Positions 35,507 through 44,626 of a stretch of 64,000 nucleotides of DNA are shown here, piece after piece (position 1 is the stretch's first letter; each line of letters begins with the position of its first letter). The notes under the pieces were generated by a model. That model saw only the letters and a program-made list of their open reading frames with translations. It was not told the DNA's origin and did no database searches. The DNA comes from Gephyromycinifex aptenodytis (GTDB lineage: Bacteria; Actinomycetota; Actinomycetes; Actinomycetales; Dermatophilaceae), in contig NZ_CP051155.1 in NCBI RefSeq assembly GCF_012277275.1, forward strand, positions 2,418,001 through 2,482,000. The letters are read 5' to 3'. Made by a program: the position numbers and the translations under genes.

Positions 35507-35896
35507 TCAGATGACGATGAACTCCACGCTTGCAGCGCACGGAACCCGGGCCAGCCGCGAGGTCACCAGAGCGCGCACCTGCTCGTCAGCCAGCAACACC
35601 ACCACGCGCGCCTGCGGGTGCATGTTCTTGACCAGGGAAAGCTTGAAGACGTCCTGGGCGATGACGGCCAAGTCGATGTCGCGGATGGGCGCGCTCAGGG
35701 CGTGCGCCTCGACGAAGATCGACTCATCCCGCGCGACCCCGTCGATCTGCACCCGCGAGCCGCTGGGCAGAGTGACGCCGGCCGGATCCAGCGGGTCGCT
35801 ACCCGCAGTTGCCGCGAAACGCTCCACCAGGGTGCGTTCGGCCTCGCGTCCTGGGCTGCGAAGAGACCAGAGCGGGGTGCTGGTGGGGGCGGGCAC
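35507..35896 (-). CDS. Hypothetical protein, possible PD-(D/E)XK-like fold
   Basis: Soluble protein of 129 residues. The core GSRVQIDGVARDESIFVEAHALSAPIRDIDLAVIAQDVFKLSLVKNMHPQARVVVLLADEQVRAL reads as strand-D-strand-E-strand-helix with a Lys in the following helix, recalling restriction-endonuclease-like folds seen in uncharacterised actinomycete proteins. The third active-site residue is not clear (E-A-H, not E-x-K), so nuclease activity is doubtful. Alone between terminator and promoter regions; no partner gene suggests a role. Confidence 0.6.
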   Translation of the reverse strand: MPAPTSTPLWSLRSPGREAERTLVERFAATAGSDPLDPAGVTLPSGSRVQIDGVARDESIFVEAHALSAPIRDIDLAVIAQDVFKLSLVKNMHPQARVVVLLADEQVRALVTSRLARVPCAASVEFIVI

Positions 35897-36018
35897 GTTT
35901 GTCCTTCTTTCCTCGCGCCTGGGCGCTCGCGGGTACGGCGGTGGGCGGTCAACCTGCCCTATCGGCGCAACCGGCGGGTTATGTAGCCGCTAAGCCCCGG
36001 GGTTTCCCAGCCGGTGCT

Positions 36019-37017
36019 TCAGCGGCCCCCAAAGCGCCGCAAGTGGATTCCCCGCCGCGGACGGCCCGGGAGGGTGCGCGCCGCAGCCAGCGCCGCCTGC
36101 GCGCAGGTCTGCAGCCCCTGACCGACCGAGGCTTCGGCCGCGGCGGCGCCTTGGCGCCACAGGTCCGCAGCCAGCGCCGGCAGGGTGGCGGCCACGTAAG
36201 CAGCGACGGTGGGGTCGGCGCTCGCCGAGACCTCCAGGGTGGCCAGCTCGTGCGCGAATGCGGCAGGTGACTCGGCAGCCACCACCGTTCCCAGATAACG
36301 CCCGAACAGGGGTGCGGCGGTGGGATTCACGACCGTCGGCAGCGGATCCAGCACCAGGCCCCCACCTCGGGCGAGTTCGTCCTGGCGCACGTCCCATCCG
36401 GCCAGCAGCAGGCAGGCACTGGCAACCGCGCCGCCGGGGGAGAGCGCGAGCACGTCGCTGCCGGCCTGCGCCACCGCCCCGACCAGTGGGTTGCGAGTGG
36501 GGGCTGCATGTGCTGCGGGCAGTTCGCGCCGCGCCCGAGTCAGGCGCCGCGTCAGCCGGGTCATCTCGGCGGCAGAAACTTCGGTCCCGGTACAGGCGGT
36601 CGCCTCGGCCAGCAAACGCTCCAACGGTCGCGACCACGTCGTGCCGGAGCAGGGCTGCAGGCAGGCCAGCAAATCCAGGACCACCAGTCGGCGCCGCTCG
36701 GCGCCCATGGTCAACGAGGCCGCGGCAATGTCGGAGCGCAGACGTTTCATCAGGGCAACGATGCTCACGGGTTCATACAGCGAGGTGTGCCGACCGCCGA
36801 AGGACAGCGAAGCCCCGAAGAGTGCCTCGTCTACGGCGGCGATCTTCACCGGCATCACCGAGGTGCTGGCCAGGCAGGCATCGCGGGTGAGCACATGCAG
36901 GCGCAAAGAGGTCGAAAGCGCCAGCTCGCGCTCGTCGAAGGACAGCGGCCCGACGCGAGGTCGCGCAGCGAGACGATCGCGGTGATCGGCACGCTCATGC
37001 GATCGGTCCGTTGGCAC
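36019..37017 (-). CDS. Hypothetical Ala-rich helical protein, 332 aa
   Basis: Unrecognised protein of 332 residues, largely alpha-helical and Ala/Leu/Arg-rich, without signal peptide or membrane helix. GTG 37017 has GGAGG five bases upstream. Notable stretches are FGGRHTSLYEPVSIVALMKRLRSDIAAASLTMGAERRRLVVLDLLACLQP and, near the end, a basic tail GRPRRGIHLRRFGGR. It stands alone between two gaps of more than 100 bases. No function can be proposed. Confidence 0.6.
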   Translation of the reverse strand: MPTDRSHERADHRDRLAARPRVGPLSFDERELALSTSLRLHVLTRDACLASTSVMPVKIAAVDEALFGASLSFGGRHTSLYEPVSIVALMKRLRSDIAAASLTMGAERRRLVVLDLLACLQPCSGTTWSRPLERLLAEATACTGTEVSAAEMTRLTRRLTRARRELPAAHAAPTRNPLVGAVAQAGSDVLALSPGGAVASACLLLAGWDVRQDELARGGGLVLDPLPTVVNPTAAPLFGRYLGTVVAAESPAAFAHELATLEVSASADPTVAAYVAATLPALAADLWRQGAAAAEASVGQGLQTCAQAALAAARTLPGRPRRGIHLRRFGGR

Positions 37018-37276
37018 GTTGCCTCCAGGGGTGGGACGTCTACATGTCGTTCATCGGCACGAGGCGGGGGGACGTGAGGCTTACACGGGCTCTTTCGGGC
37101 GGATGCGGAGATTAATTGTGTTGGCTTGCAATGTAATCGGATCTAGGGGCAATGGTCACGGGTCGTAGGCGGACTTGAACCAGGCATGGGCAGAAGCACA
37201 CGAACAGCAGTGCTCGCATTGACTTTGCGCGCCCCGCGAGGGCAGGTCGGCGCCCCAGAGGTCCTAGGGTTTGGGC

Positions 37277-38725
37277 ATGACTGACTCGCTATCCGAAACG
37301 CCGCCGGCTGCCCCCGCCCCAGAGCGAGACCTCGACATCGTCGTCTTCGGCGCCACCGGTTTCGTTGGCCGCCTCATCGCCGGGCACCTGTCTCGGCATG
37401 CCCCGGCGCAGGTGCGGATCGGCCTGGCCGGTCGCGACCTGCACCGGGTGGATGCCGTCAAGGCCGAACTGGCTGACCGGGCCGTGTACTGGAAGACCCT
37501 GCACGCCGACTCCAGCGACGCCGCGAGCCTGGCCCAGATGGCACAGCGCACCAAGGTCGTCATCAGCACCGTCGGGCCGTATGCACAATATGGGCTCCCC
37601 CTCGTGCAGGCCTGCGCCGAAGCGGGAACCGACTACGTCGACCTCTGCGGCGAGACCCTGTTCGTTCGGGACTCCATTGACGCCTACGACGAGATCGCCA
37701 CGGCTCACGGCGCACGCATCGTGCACGCCTGCGGTTTCGACTCCATCCCCAGCGACCTGGGGGTGTTCGCGACCTGGCGGCAGGTGAAGAAGGACGTCGC
37801 GGGTGACCTGAGCACGACCACGCTGTACGTGACCTCGCTCAAGGGCGGTCTCAGCGGCGGAACCATCGCCTCGATGGTGGGCCAGGTGGACGCCGCCAAG
37901 GAGCAGCCGAAACTGCGCGGCGTGCTGGCCGACCCCTACGCCCTCAGCCCCGACCGGGACAACGAACCCGAGCCGCGTCGCGGCGCCGAGACCAGCCAGA
38001 CCCAGGCGGACGGCGCGTCCACGACGGACGCCGAACCCAGCCAGAACACCGGCGCCGGGCAGCAGCCGAACTCTGATGCCGGGCTCAGCCCGGTCCAGCG
38101 CGTGGAGGGCGCCGCCAAGCTTGCCTTCGGGGCGCTCGGCAAGGCCGCCGGCAAGGTGGCGCAGAGCCGCAGCCGGTTGACCCCTGATGCGCAGATCGGC
38201 GAGTTCACCGCGCCGTTCATCATGGGCCCCTTCAACAGCCAGGTGGTGCGGCGTAGTAACGCGCTTATGTCCTGGTCCTACGGCCGCGATTTCCGCTACC
38301 GCGAATTGGTCGCCACCGGGAATTCCAGCGCGGCGCCCTTGCGTGCGGCGGCTCTCAGCGCCGCCATGCCGGCCGCCGCGGCCGGCTTCGCCTTCGGGCC
38401 CACCCGTGCCCTCCTGGAGCGCGTCGTCACCAAGCCGGGCGAGGGGCCGGATGAGGCCTCGCGCAAGGAGGGCCGGTTCACGATGACGATCCACGCCGAC
38501 ACCACCTCCGGCGCGCACTACGTCACCACCGTCTCGGCCCAGGTCGATCCCGGCTATGACGGCACGGCCGTGATGATCGGAGAAGCCGCGCTCGCGCTGG
38601 TGCTCGATGAGTTGGCGCTGCCGCGCCGCCACGGTGTGCTCACCCCGGCAACCGCCTTCGGCGACGTGCTCATCGAGCGTCTCACCGCCCAGGGGTTCTC
38701 CTTCGAGGTCACCCGCCAGAACTGA
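37277..38725 (+). CDS. Saccharopine-dehydrogenase-like reductase (trans-acting enoyl reductase family)
   Basis: NAD(P)-binding protein of 482 residues. The N-terminal Rossmann motif is DIVVFGATGFVGRLIAGHLSRH, followed by ISTVGPYAQYGLPLVQACAEAGTDYVDLCGET and HACGFDSIPSDLGVF, the hallmark of the saccharopine-dehydrogenase-like family that includes mycobacterial trans-acting enoyl reductases for lipid synthesis. A Gln/Ser/Ala-rich linker of about 45 residues (near 237-275) is inserted in the middle. Substrate unknown; no polyketide synthase is near. ATG 37277 fits the start of homology. Confidence 0.87.
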   Translation: MTDSLSETPPAAPAPERDLDIVVFGATGFVGRLIAGHLSRHAPAQVRIGLAGRDLHRVDAVKAELADRAVYWKTLHADSSDAASLAQMAQRTKVVISTVGPYAQYGLPLVQACAEAGTDYVDLCGETLFVRDSIDAYDEIATAHGARIVHACGFDSIPSDLGVFATWRQVKKDVAGDLSTTTLYVTSLKGGLSGGTIASMVGQVDAAKEQPKLRGVLADPYALSPDRDNEPEPRRGAETSQTQADGASTTDAEPSQNTGAGQQPNSDAGLSPVQRVEGAAKLAFGALGKAAGKVAQSRSRLTPDAQIGEFTAPFIMGPFNSQVVRRSNALMSWSYGRDFRYRELVATGNSSAAPLRAAALSAAMPAAAAGFAFGPTRALLERVVTKPGEGPDEASRKEGRFTMTIHADTTSGAHYVTTVSAQVDPGYDGTAVMIGEAALALVLDELALPRRHGVLTPATAFGDVLIERLTAQGFSFEVTRQN

Positions 38726-38753
38726 AGCTGGTCTGCGTAGCGCCCCGCTCTGT

Positions 38754-41618
38754 TCAGCGGACCAGGGCGCTACGCAGCACCTCGGCCAGGTGTCGGCCGG
38801 TGGCCTCGGTTCCCTGGCCCACCTGGGTGCGGCAGGAGAAACCGTCGGCGATGACCAGGCCGTCACCGGCGTTGACCTTGGGGAACAGTTCGCGTTCGGC
38901 GCAGGCTTGGGACACCTCGTAATGCCCCTGCTCGAAGCCGAAGTTGCCCGCGAGCCCGCAGCACCCGCCGCCGACCAGGTCCAGGTCCACCCCGAGCCGG
39001 GCCAGTACCCGCTCGTCGGGCGCGGAACCGCGGGTGGCCTTCTGGTGGCAGTGCACCTGGGTCACGGCCTTGGCCTCGATGCGAGCGAAGGGCCAGTTAC
39101 CGGCCTCGGCGCGCTCGTCGACGATCTCGGCGAAGGTCGCCAGTAGCGGTTTCAGGGCGCGGGCCCGTTCGTCCTCGGGCAGCAGCTCGTGGGCCTCGGA
39201 GAGCATCACCAGGCAGGAGGGTTCCAACCCGACGACGCGGTGCCCCGCGGCGATGTGGGGTGCCAGTGCCGTCAGGCTGCGCCGCAGCGCGGCCTTGGTG
39301 ACGTCGAGCTGGCCGGTGGAATGCCAGGTCAGCCCGCAACAGACCGGGCCGCGAGGTAGGACGACGTGGAACCCCAGCGCCTCCAGCACTTCCACCCCGG
39401 CGATGCCGACGTGCGGGGACAGGTGGTTGGTGAAGGTGTCCGGCCACAGCACGATCACCGGTGCCTGCGGGGCGGGCATGGGCGCTTGCCCTCGCCTGGC
39501 ACGTTGGGCGAACCACTGCGCGAGGCTGAGGTGTTCGGCGAAGCTGACCATCGAGCGGCGGGTTTCCAGTCCGGCGGCGCGCAGCACCGCCTTCTCCAAC
39601 GGGCGTACCCGCATCGCCTGGTTGACGGCCTTGCCCAGACCGGGCAGCGCCGAGACCAGGGCGGCCGAGACCGGCAGCCACCCCATCGCGTAGTGCGCCA
39701 TCGGACGGCGGCGGTGGGCGTAGTGGTGGTGCAGGAACTCGGCCTTGTAGGTGGCCATGTCGACGTTCACCGGGCACTCGGTCGAGCAGGCCTTGCACGA
39801 CAGGCACAGATCCAGAGCCTCCAAAGTCTGCGGGTTGTCCCAGCCGCCGGTGAGGTTTTCTCCGCGCAACATCTCAGCCAACACCCGCGCCCGGCCCCGC
39901 GTGGTGTGAACCTCGTCGCGGGTGGCCTGGTAACTGGGACACATGGCGCCGGTGTCGGAGCGGCACACCCCGACCCCGACGCACCGGTTGATCGCGGAAG
40001 CGAAGTCGCCACCGTCGCGGCTCAACGCATGCACGGGGATGACGACGTGTGTGCGCAGGCCGGGCCCGGGGCGCAGCCGGTCATCCACCGGTTCGGGGTT
40101 GACCAGCACCCCGGGGTTCAGCGCCCCATCGGGGTCGAAGATCGCTTTGAAGCGAGCGAACAACGCCAGCATCTGCGGCGAGTACATCTGGGCGAGCATC
40201 TCCGAGCGGGCTCGCCCGTCGCCGTGTTCCCCGGAGACCGATCCGCCGTAGCGATGCACGAGTTTCGCGGCGTCCACGATGAACTCGCGGTAGGCGGCGA
40301 TCCCCTGCTCGCTACCGAGGTCGAAGTCGATGCGAACGTGGATGCAGCCCTCACCGAAGTGACCGAAGGGGATGCCGCGCAAACCGCGCTCGGCCATCAG
40401 GGCGTACAGGTCCCGCAGGTAGTCCGCCAGATGCTCCACGGGCACGGCGGAGTCTTCCCAGCCGGGCCAGGCTTCCCCGCCGTCGGCGCGACGGGTCGCG
40501 ATCCCGGCGGCGGCCTCGCGGATGCCCCACAGCAGACGGGATTGGGCTCGATCCGTGACGACCACGCCGGTGACGACCTCACCGGTAGAGCCCGCGCGGT
40601 CGGGGTCCGGCTGAGCTTGGGCCCCGGCGAACTCCAGGAGTTCTTCGGCGGCCGCTTGCGCGCCAGCCGGGTCAGCTCCGGCGACCTCGCAGTACAGCCA
40701 GGCACCGCCGGCCGGGAGGGCCTGTCCGTCCTGGCCGCGTCCGGGGCGCGAACGCAGCGCCGCCAACAGGTCCGAGCCCATCCCTTCGATCGTCAGCACC
40801 CCCGGGCGGCGCAGGGTGGCGGCAGCTCGGGCCGCAGCGAAAGCATCCGGGTATCCCAGGACGGCAAGAGCCGTAGCAGCCGGGGGGCGCACCAGATCGA
40901 CGGTGAGCTGGGTGAAGACCCCGCAGGTGCCTTCGCTACCAGCCAGAGCCTTGGCGACGTCGAAACCCTTCTCGGGCAGCAGGTAATGCAGGCCGTAGCC
41001 GGAGACCTGGCGCGGGAACCGGCCCAGTTCGGCGCGGATGAGCTCAGCGTTCTGCTGCACCAGGGAGCGCAACTCGGCTTCGATGCGCGGGTCGTCGCAG
41101 CCGCCCTTCCAGGCTTCGAACACGCGCCCGTCGGCCAGCAGCATCCGTACCGCGCGCAGGTTCTCAGCCGAGGTACCCCAGGCGACCGAGTGTGAACCGC
41201 AGGCGTTGTTGGCGACCATCCCGCCGATGGTGCAGCGGCTGTGGGTGGAGGGGTCCGGCCCGTAGGTGAGCCCGTGCACGGCTGCGGCGGTGCGCAGGTC
41301 GTCGCAGACCAGGCCGGGCTGCACGGTGGCACAACTCTGTTCGGGGTCGATCTGGCAGTCGTTCAGGTACCGCGAGGTGTCCAGCACCAGCCCTTCACCG
41401 ATCGCGTTTCCCGCCACCGAGGTCCCCCCGCCGCGGCTGATCACGCCGAGTCCGCGCGCGCGGGCCCACGCCAACCCCTGCGCCAGGTGCCCTTCGCTGG
41501 TCGGCTCCAGAACCCCCGCGGGCATCCGTCGATAGATGGAGGCATCGGAGGTGTAAGCGGCCCGGGTCGCCAGGTCGGCGCGAAGCCCGAGCAGGTCTGA
41601 AGCTGAAGAGGTGGTCAC
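38754..41618 (-). CDS. FAD- and Fe-S-binding oxidoreductase, D-lactate dehydrogenase type
   Basis: Large respiratory-type flavoprotein of 954 residues. The N-terminal half is a VAO/PCMH FAD-binding domain (GLGVISRGGGTSVAGNAIGEGLVLDTSRYLN) with a C-terminal FAD-oxidase cap (SVSGEHGDGRARSEML). Next come two ferredoxin-like Cys clusters (CVGVGVCRSDTGAMCPSY and CLSCKACSTECP) and a CCG domain pair (GPVCCGLTWHSTGQ; GGGCCGLAGNFG). This fused layout is typical of Dld/GlcDF-like enzymes that oxidise D-lactate or a related 2-hydroxy acid and pass electrons to quinone. Confidence 0.92.
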   Translation of the reverse strand: MTTSSASDLLGLRADLATRAAYTSDASIYRRMPAGVLEPTSEGHLAQGLAWARARGLGVISRGGGTSVAGNAIGEGLVLDTSRYLNDCQIDPEQSCATVQPGLVCDDLRTAAAVHGLTYGPDPSTHSRCTIGGMVANNACGSHSVAWGTSAENLRAVRMLLADGRVFEAWKGGCDDPRIEAELRSLVQQNAELIRAELGRFPRQVSGYGLHYLLPEKGFDVAKALAGSEGTCGVFTQLTVDLVRPPAATALAVLGYPDAFAAARAAATLRRPGVLTIEGMGSDLLAALRSRPGRGQDGQALPAGGAWLYCEVAGADPAGAQAAAEELLEFAGAQAQPDPDRAGSTGEVVTGVVVTDRAQSRLLWGIREAAAGIATRRADGGEAWPGWEDSAVPVEHLADYLRDLYALMAERGLRGIPFGHFGEGCIHVRIDFDLGSEQGIAAYREFIVDAAKLVHRYGGSVSGEHGDGRARSEMLAQMYSPQMLALFARFKAIFDPDGALNPGVLVNPEPVDDRLRPGPGLRTHVVIPVHALSRDGGDFASAINRCVGVGVCRSDTGAMCPSYQATRDEVHTTRGRARVLAEMLRGENLTGGWDNPQTLEALDLCLSCKACSTECPVNVDMATYKAEFLHHHYAHRRRPMAHYAMGWLPVSAALVSALPGLGKAVNQAMRVRPLEKAVLRAAGLETRRSMVSFAEHLSLAQWFAQRARRGQAPMPAPQAPVIVLWPDTFTNHLSPHVGIAGVEVLEALGFHVVLPRGPVCCGLTWHSTGQLDVTKAALRRSLTALAPHIAAGHRVVGLEPSCLVMLSEAHELLPEDERARALKPLLATFAEIVDERAEAGNWPFARIEAKAVTQVHCHQKATRGSAPDERVLARLGVDLDLVGGGCCGLAGNFGFEQGHYEVSQACAERELFPKVNAGDGLVIADGFSCRTQVGQGTEATGRHLAEVLRSALVR

Positions 41619-41982
41619 GTCGTCTCCGGGAGTGGAAGGGGCAGTTGCAGCGTATCCACCTTGCCCATGACGCTCGCTCCGTGGACGCCTGCCGTCTCAG
41701 CGGATGAACTTGTACGCATGATCCATGTCATGTCCCGGCTCTGTAACGGCACCGAATGCGGGCAGGTGTCCAAGACGTTCACCCTGTTCGAGCTCGCTGA
41801 CCAGGGTGGCGGACCCCGCACTGGAACGCCGCCTCATGGCCGGGTCGGCCGAGAACAGTTAGCGTGTGCCTGGTCTCGGCGACGGGGCAGCGCGACGGGG
41901 GACGTCACATGCGGGGGGAACGCATGGACGCTGCGCGCCACGGGCGGGGTAGGCCCGCCAAAACGACAGATGGGGAATGCAC
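41619..41982. other. 364-bp intergenic region
   Basis: Divergent promoter region of the FAD/Fe-S enzyme and the secreted GH26-like protein. Open frames crossing it have poor codon use and no ribosome sites. No hairpin or recognisable operator was found by eye. Confidence 0.45.
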
Positions 41983-43050
41983 ATGCAGAACATCGTGGTC
42001 TCGGCCGCAGTGGCCCTCGTGTTGGCCGGAGCGCCGGCAGCGCAGGCTGCAACGATGTCGGCCGTCACGCCGACCAACGCCGGCGCCGGTTACCTGGCAG
42101 CGACCCGTCGCCCCCCGGGCTACCAGGCCAAGCGGTACCTGGGCACCTCCCGTTCGGTGCACCCGTGGCACTCCGGGGCGTGGACGGGCGGCTGGATGAG
42201 CGACACCCGCGCCACCAAGTGGGGCACCTGGCGCGGCACCCCCAGCGACGCGGCGATGACCTTCCCCGAGAAGCGCACCTGGGCGGCGATCTCCAACTCC
42301 ACCTGGCACATCGACACCTACCGCAACTTCCGCGGCACCCTCGTCTACGGGATGCCGCTCATGCCCTCGACGAACAAGCCGGTCCACCTCAAGAGCGTCG
42401 CCGCGGGACGGCACGACGCGGTCTTCCGCAAGGTCGCCCGCGATCTGCGCACCCGGTACAAGGGCAAAACCGTGGTGCGCTTGGGCTGGGAGGCCAACGG
42501 CAACTGGATGTCCTACAGCGCCACCGCCAAGAACGCCGGGGACTACCGGGCTGCCTACCGCCGCGCCGCCAAGGTCATGAAGAAGGAGAACCCTTCCATC
42601 GTCATGAGCTTCGACATCAACTGCGGCACCCCGTTGACAGGACAGCGTTCCCGCCTGGACAGCTTGACCAAGCTGTACCCCGGCGATGACGTGGTCGACC
42701 TGGTCGGTTGCTCCTGGTACGACTGGGATGTCATCGGCGCCAAGAACGAACGGCAGTGGCGAAGCGCGTTGCAGCCGCGCTATGCCGTCGGCCCCGCCGA
42801 CATCACCAACTTCGCTCGGGCGCACAACAAGGGTGCCTCCTTCCCCGAGTGGGGCCTGGCGCACGCCTGGGACGGCAATGGTGACAACCCGTTCTTCATG
42901 ACCAAGGTGAAGCAGTTCTTCACCGCGAACGCCGATGTCCTCGTGCTGGAGTGCTACTTCAACGTTCCCGAGAAGCCCATGCTCAACTCGCTGTGGAGCG
43001 AAGCGCCGCAGAACCCGAAGGCTGCAGCGGTCTACCGGCGGCTCTGGTAG
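41983..43050 (+). CDS. Secreted GH26-like glycoside hydrolase
   Basis: Secreted protein of 355 residues: signal peptide MQNIVVSAAVALVLAGAPAAQA, then a TIM-barrel domain of GH26-like type. The candidate acid/base Glu170 is in VVRLGWEANGNW and the nucleophile Glu289 in SFPEWGLAHAWDGNGDNPFF; YPGDDVVDLVGCSWYDWD is the shared third block. Unlike the paralogue at 24811 it has no lipobox and so is released. ATG 41983 has GGGGA six bases before it; the ATG two codons upstream is less well placed. Its stop lies one base from the convergent flavoprotein gene. Confidence 0.82.
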   Translation: MQNIVVSAAVALVLAGAPAAQAATMSAVTPTNAGAGYLAATRRPPGYQAKRYLGTSRSVHPWHSGAWTGGWMSDTRATKWGTWRGTPSDAAMTFPEKRTWAAISNSTWHIDTYRNFRGTLVYGMPLMPSTNKPVHLKSVAAGRHDAVFRKVARDLRTRYKGKTVVRLGWEANGNWMSYSATAKNAGDYRAAYRRAAKVMKKENPSIVMSFDINCGTPLTGQRSRLDSLTKLYPGDDVVDLVGCSWYDWDVIGAKNERQWRSALQPRYAVGPADITNFARAHNKGASFPEWGLAHAWDGNGDNPFFMTKVKQFFTANADVLVLECYFNVPEKPMLNSLWSEAPQNPKAAAVYRRLW

Positions 43051-43051
43051 G

Positions 43052-44128
43052 TCACGGCGCCAGGCGGGCCACGACGGCTGCGGCCGGCTCTTCGCGGGCG
43101 GCGCGCCATCCTGAACCCGCCCACACCGACAACCCGTCGAGTTCCCCCTGGCGGGCCGCGGCCGCTCGCAGCGGCTTGGTGAGCTGATCGACCACCGGGT
43201 ACAGGGCCGGGGCGAAGGGGTCGAAACGCTCGACGAAACCGTTGCGCAGCCCGCGCGCGGGCCGGCCCGAGAACGCCCGTGTCACGACCGAGCCCCACGC
43301 CGGGTTACTCAACGCCATCCGGTGTGCGGCGCTGGTGCCGGCCTCGGGGGTCAACAAGAAGGCCGTCCCGACCTGAACGGCGCAGGCGCCCGCAGCCAGC
43401 GCGCGGCGGGTGTCGCCGGCGGTGGTGATCCCACCGGCAGCGATCAGCGGTACTCCCAGGTCGGTGAGCATCGGCACCAACGCGAGGTGATCCAGTTCGT
43501 TGGGCGCGTCCAGGACACGGTGGGTACCGCGGTGGCCTCCGGCATCGAATCCCTGCACGACCAGGACGTCAGCGCCGGCCTGCACGCTGGTGCGGGCCTC
43601 CTCGGTGGTCGTGACGGTCACCGCCACGCAACGCCCGGCCTCATGAAGGCGCGTGATGACATCAGGGGTGGGGCATCCGAAGGTGAACGACACCACCGAG
43701 ACGTCATGGCTGGCTTCCAGTAGAGCCAGTTTGTCGTCATAGGCGTCGGTGTCGCTCCAGTCGGGGGAGGGCAGTCGAGCCTGTAAGCGGCGCGCCTCCT
43801 CAGCGAGTAACTCCCGATAGGAAGCAGCCGCCACTTCGTCGGCCCGGCGCAGCCCCTGCACGTCGCCCTCGCTGTGGTCCTGGGCGCGGCCGGGATAGGA
43901 CGCAGCTTCGGGCACGAACAGGTTGACCCCGAACGGCGCCGGGCTCAGCTCGGCTGTTCGCACGATCTGCTCCGCCACCTCCAGCGGGCGTCGATAGCCC
44001 GCGGCCAGGAAGCCGAAGCCGCCGGCGTCACCGGCTGCTGCCACCAACTCCGGAGTAGAGGGGCCGCCCGCCATCGGAGCGACGCAGACCGGAATCCGAG
44101 GGACCTGGAACGAGACTGCGTTCGACAT
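43052..44128 (-). CDS. Nitronate monooxygenase-like FMN oxidoreductase
   Basis: FMN-dependent TIM-barrel protein of about 358 residues of the nitronate monooxygenase/2-nitropropane dioxygenase family. The start of the barrel is VPRIPVCVAPMAGGPSTPELVAAAGDAGGFGFLAAGYR; the catalytic His lies in VQGFDAGGHRGTHR, and the FMN phosphate loops in IAAGGITTAGDTRRALAAGACAVQVGTAFLLTPEAG. It detoxifies alkyl nitronates in known members. Start uncertain: ATG 44128 or GTG 44146, neither with a good ribosome site. Confidence 0.87.
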   Translation of the reverse strand: MSNAVSFQVPRIPVCVAPMAGGPSTPELVAAAGDAGGFGFLAAGYRRPLEVAEQIVRTAELSPAPFGVNLFVPEAASYPGRAQDHSEGDVQGLRRADEVAAASYRELLAEEARRLQARLPSPDWSDTDAYDDKLALLEASHDVSVVSFTFGCPTPDVITRLHEAGRCVAVTVTTTEEARTSVQAGADVLVVQGFDAGGHRGTHRVLDAPNELDHLALVPMLTDLGVPLIAAGGITTAGDTRRALAAGACAVQVGTAFLLTPEAGTSAAHRMALSNPAWGSVVTRAFSGRPARGLRNGFVERFDPFAPALYPVVDQLTKPLRAAAARQGELDGLSVWAGSGWRAAREEPAAAVVARLAP

Positions 44129-44264
44129 GCCTTCACTGTTCCACACCAGGGGTCGCTCAGGGTTGGCTCAGGGCTGCGCCCTATACCGCAGCGCGTGCCC
44201 CGGCGACATGATCCAAGGGTCAGACACGCAACTGCTCGCCACCGCCTCACCCAGGAGCTCCACC

Positions 44265-44546
44265 ATGAAATGGATTCACACTCGCCTCGCCACGGCCGGT
44301 TTCATCCGCCCCACGCAGGGGCGCATCATCGGCGGTGTCTGCGCCGGAGTGGCTCAGCGCTACCAGCTCCACCCATGGGCCGTCCGACTGCTGTTCATGT
44401 TGCTGCTGCTCATCCCGGGCAGCCAACTCATCATCTACCCGATCGCCTGGGTGCTGATGCCCGACGCGCGCTTGGCCCCGAACCCCACCACGTCCCACCC
44501 GGGTGGCGGCGCCCCGTTCGTCGGCCCCCGGGACGGCACCATCTGA
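44265..44546 (+). CDS. PspC-domain membrane protein
   Basis: Small protein of 93 residues. The PspC domain is complete: IRPTQGRIIGGVCAGVAQRYQLHPWAVRLLFMLLLLIPGSQLIIYPIAWVLMP, with a Gly-rich amphipathic part and one hydrophobic helix, followed by a short Pro/Gly tail. PspC proteins take part in envelope-stress sensing. AGGAG precedes the ATG, and a strong hairpin follows the stop. No other phage-shock genes adjoin. Confidence 0.88.
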   Translation: MKWIHTRLATAGFIRPTQGRIIGGVCAGVAQRYQLHPWAVRLLFMLLLLIPGSQLIIYPIAWVLMPDARLAPNPTTSHPGGGAPFVGPRDGTI

Positions 44547-44578
44547 AAACCTGCACGAGCGGTTCTGACAACGCCACA

Positions 44579-44600
44579 GGCCGCCCATACCTGGGCGGCC
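44579..44600. terminator. Bidirectional intrinsic terminator
   Basis: Perfect inverted repeat GGCCGCCCA-TACC-TGGGCGGCC between the convergent PspC gene and the 14-residue-repeat protein gene, 32 bases after the PspC stop. Confidence 0.8.
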
Positions 44601-44626
44601 CGACGCCGTTCTCGTGCAGACCGGGA

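Noticed and set aside
41864-42689. Open frames crossing from the 41.6-42.0 kb gap into the secreted hydrolase gene
   Set aside because: Out of frame with the signal-peptide protein, Arg/His-rich, no start signal.
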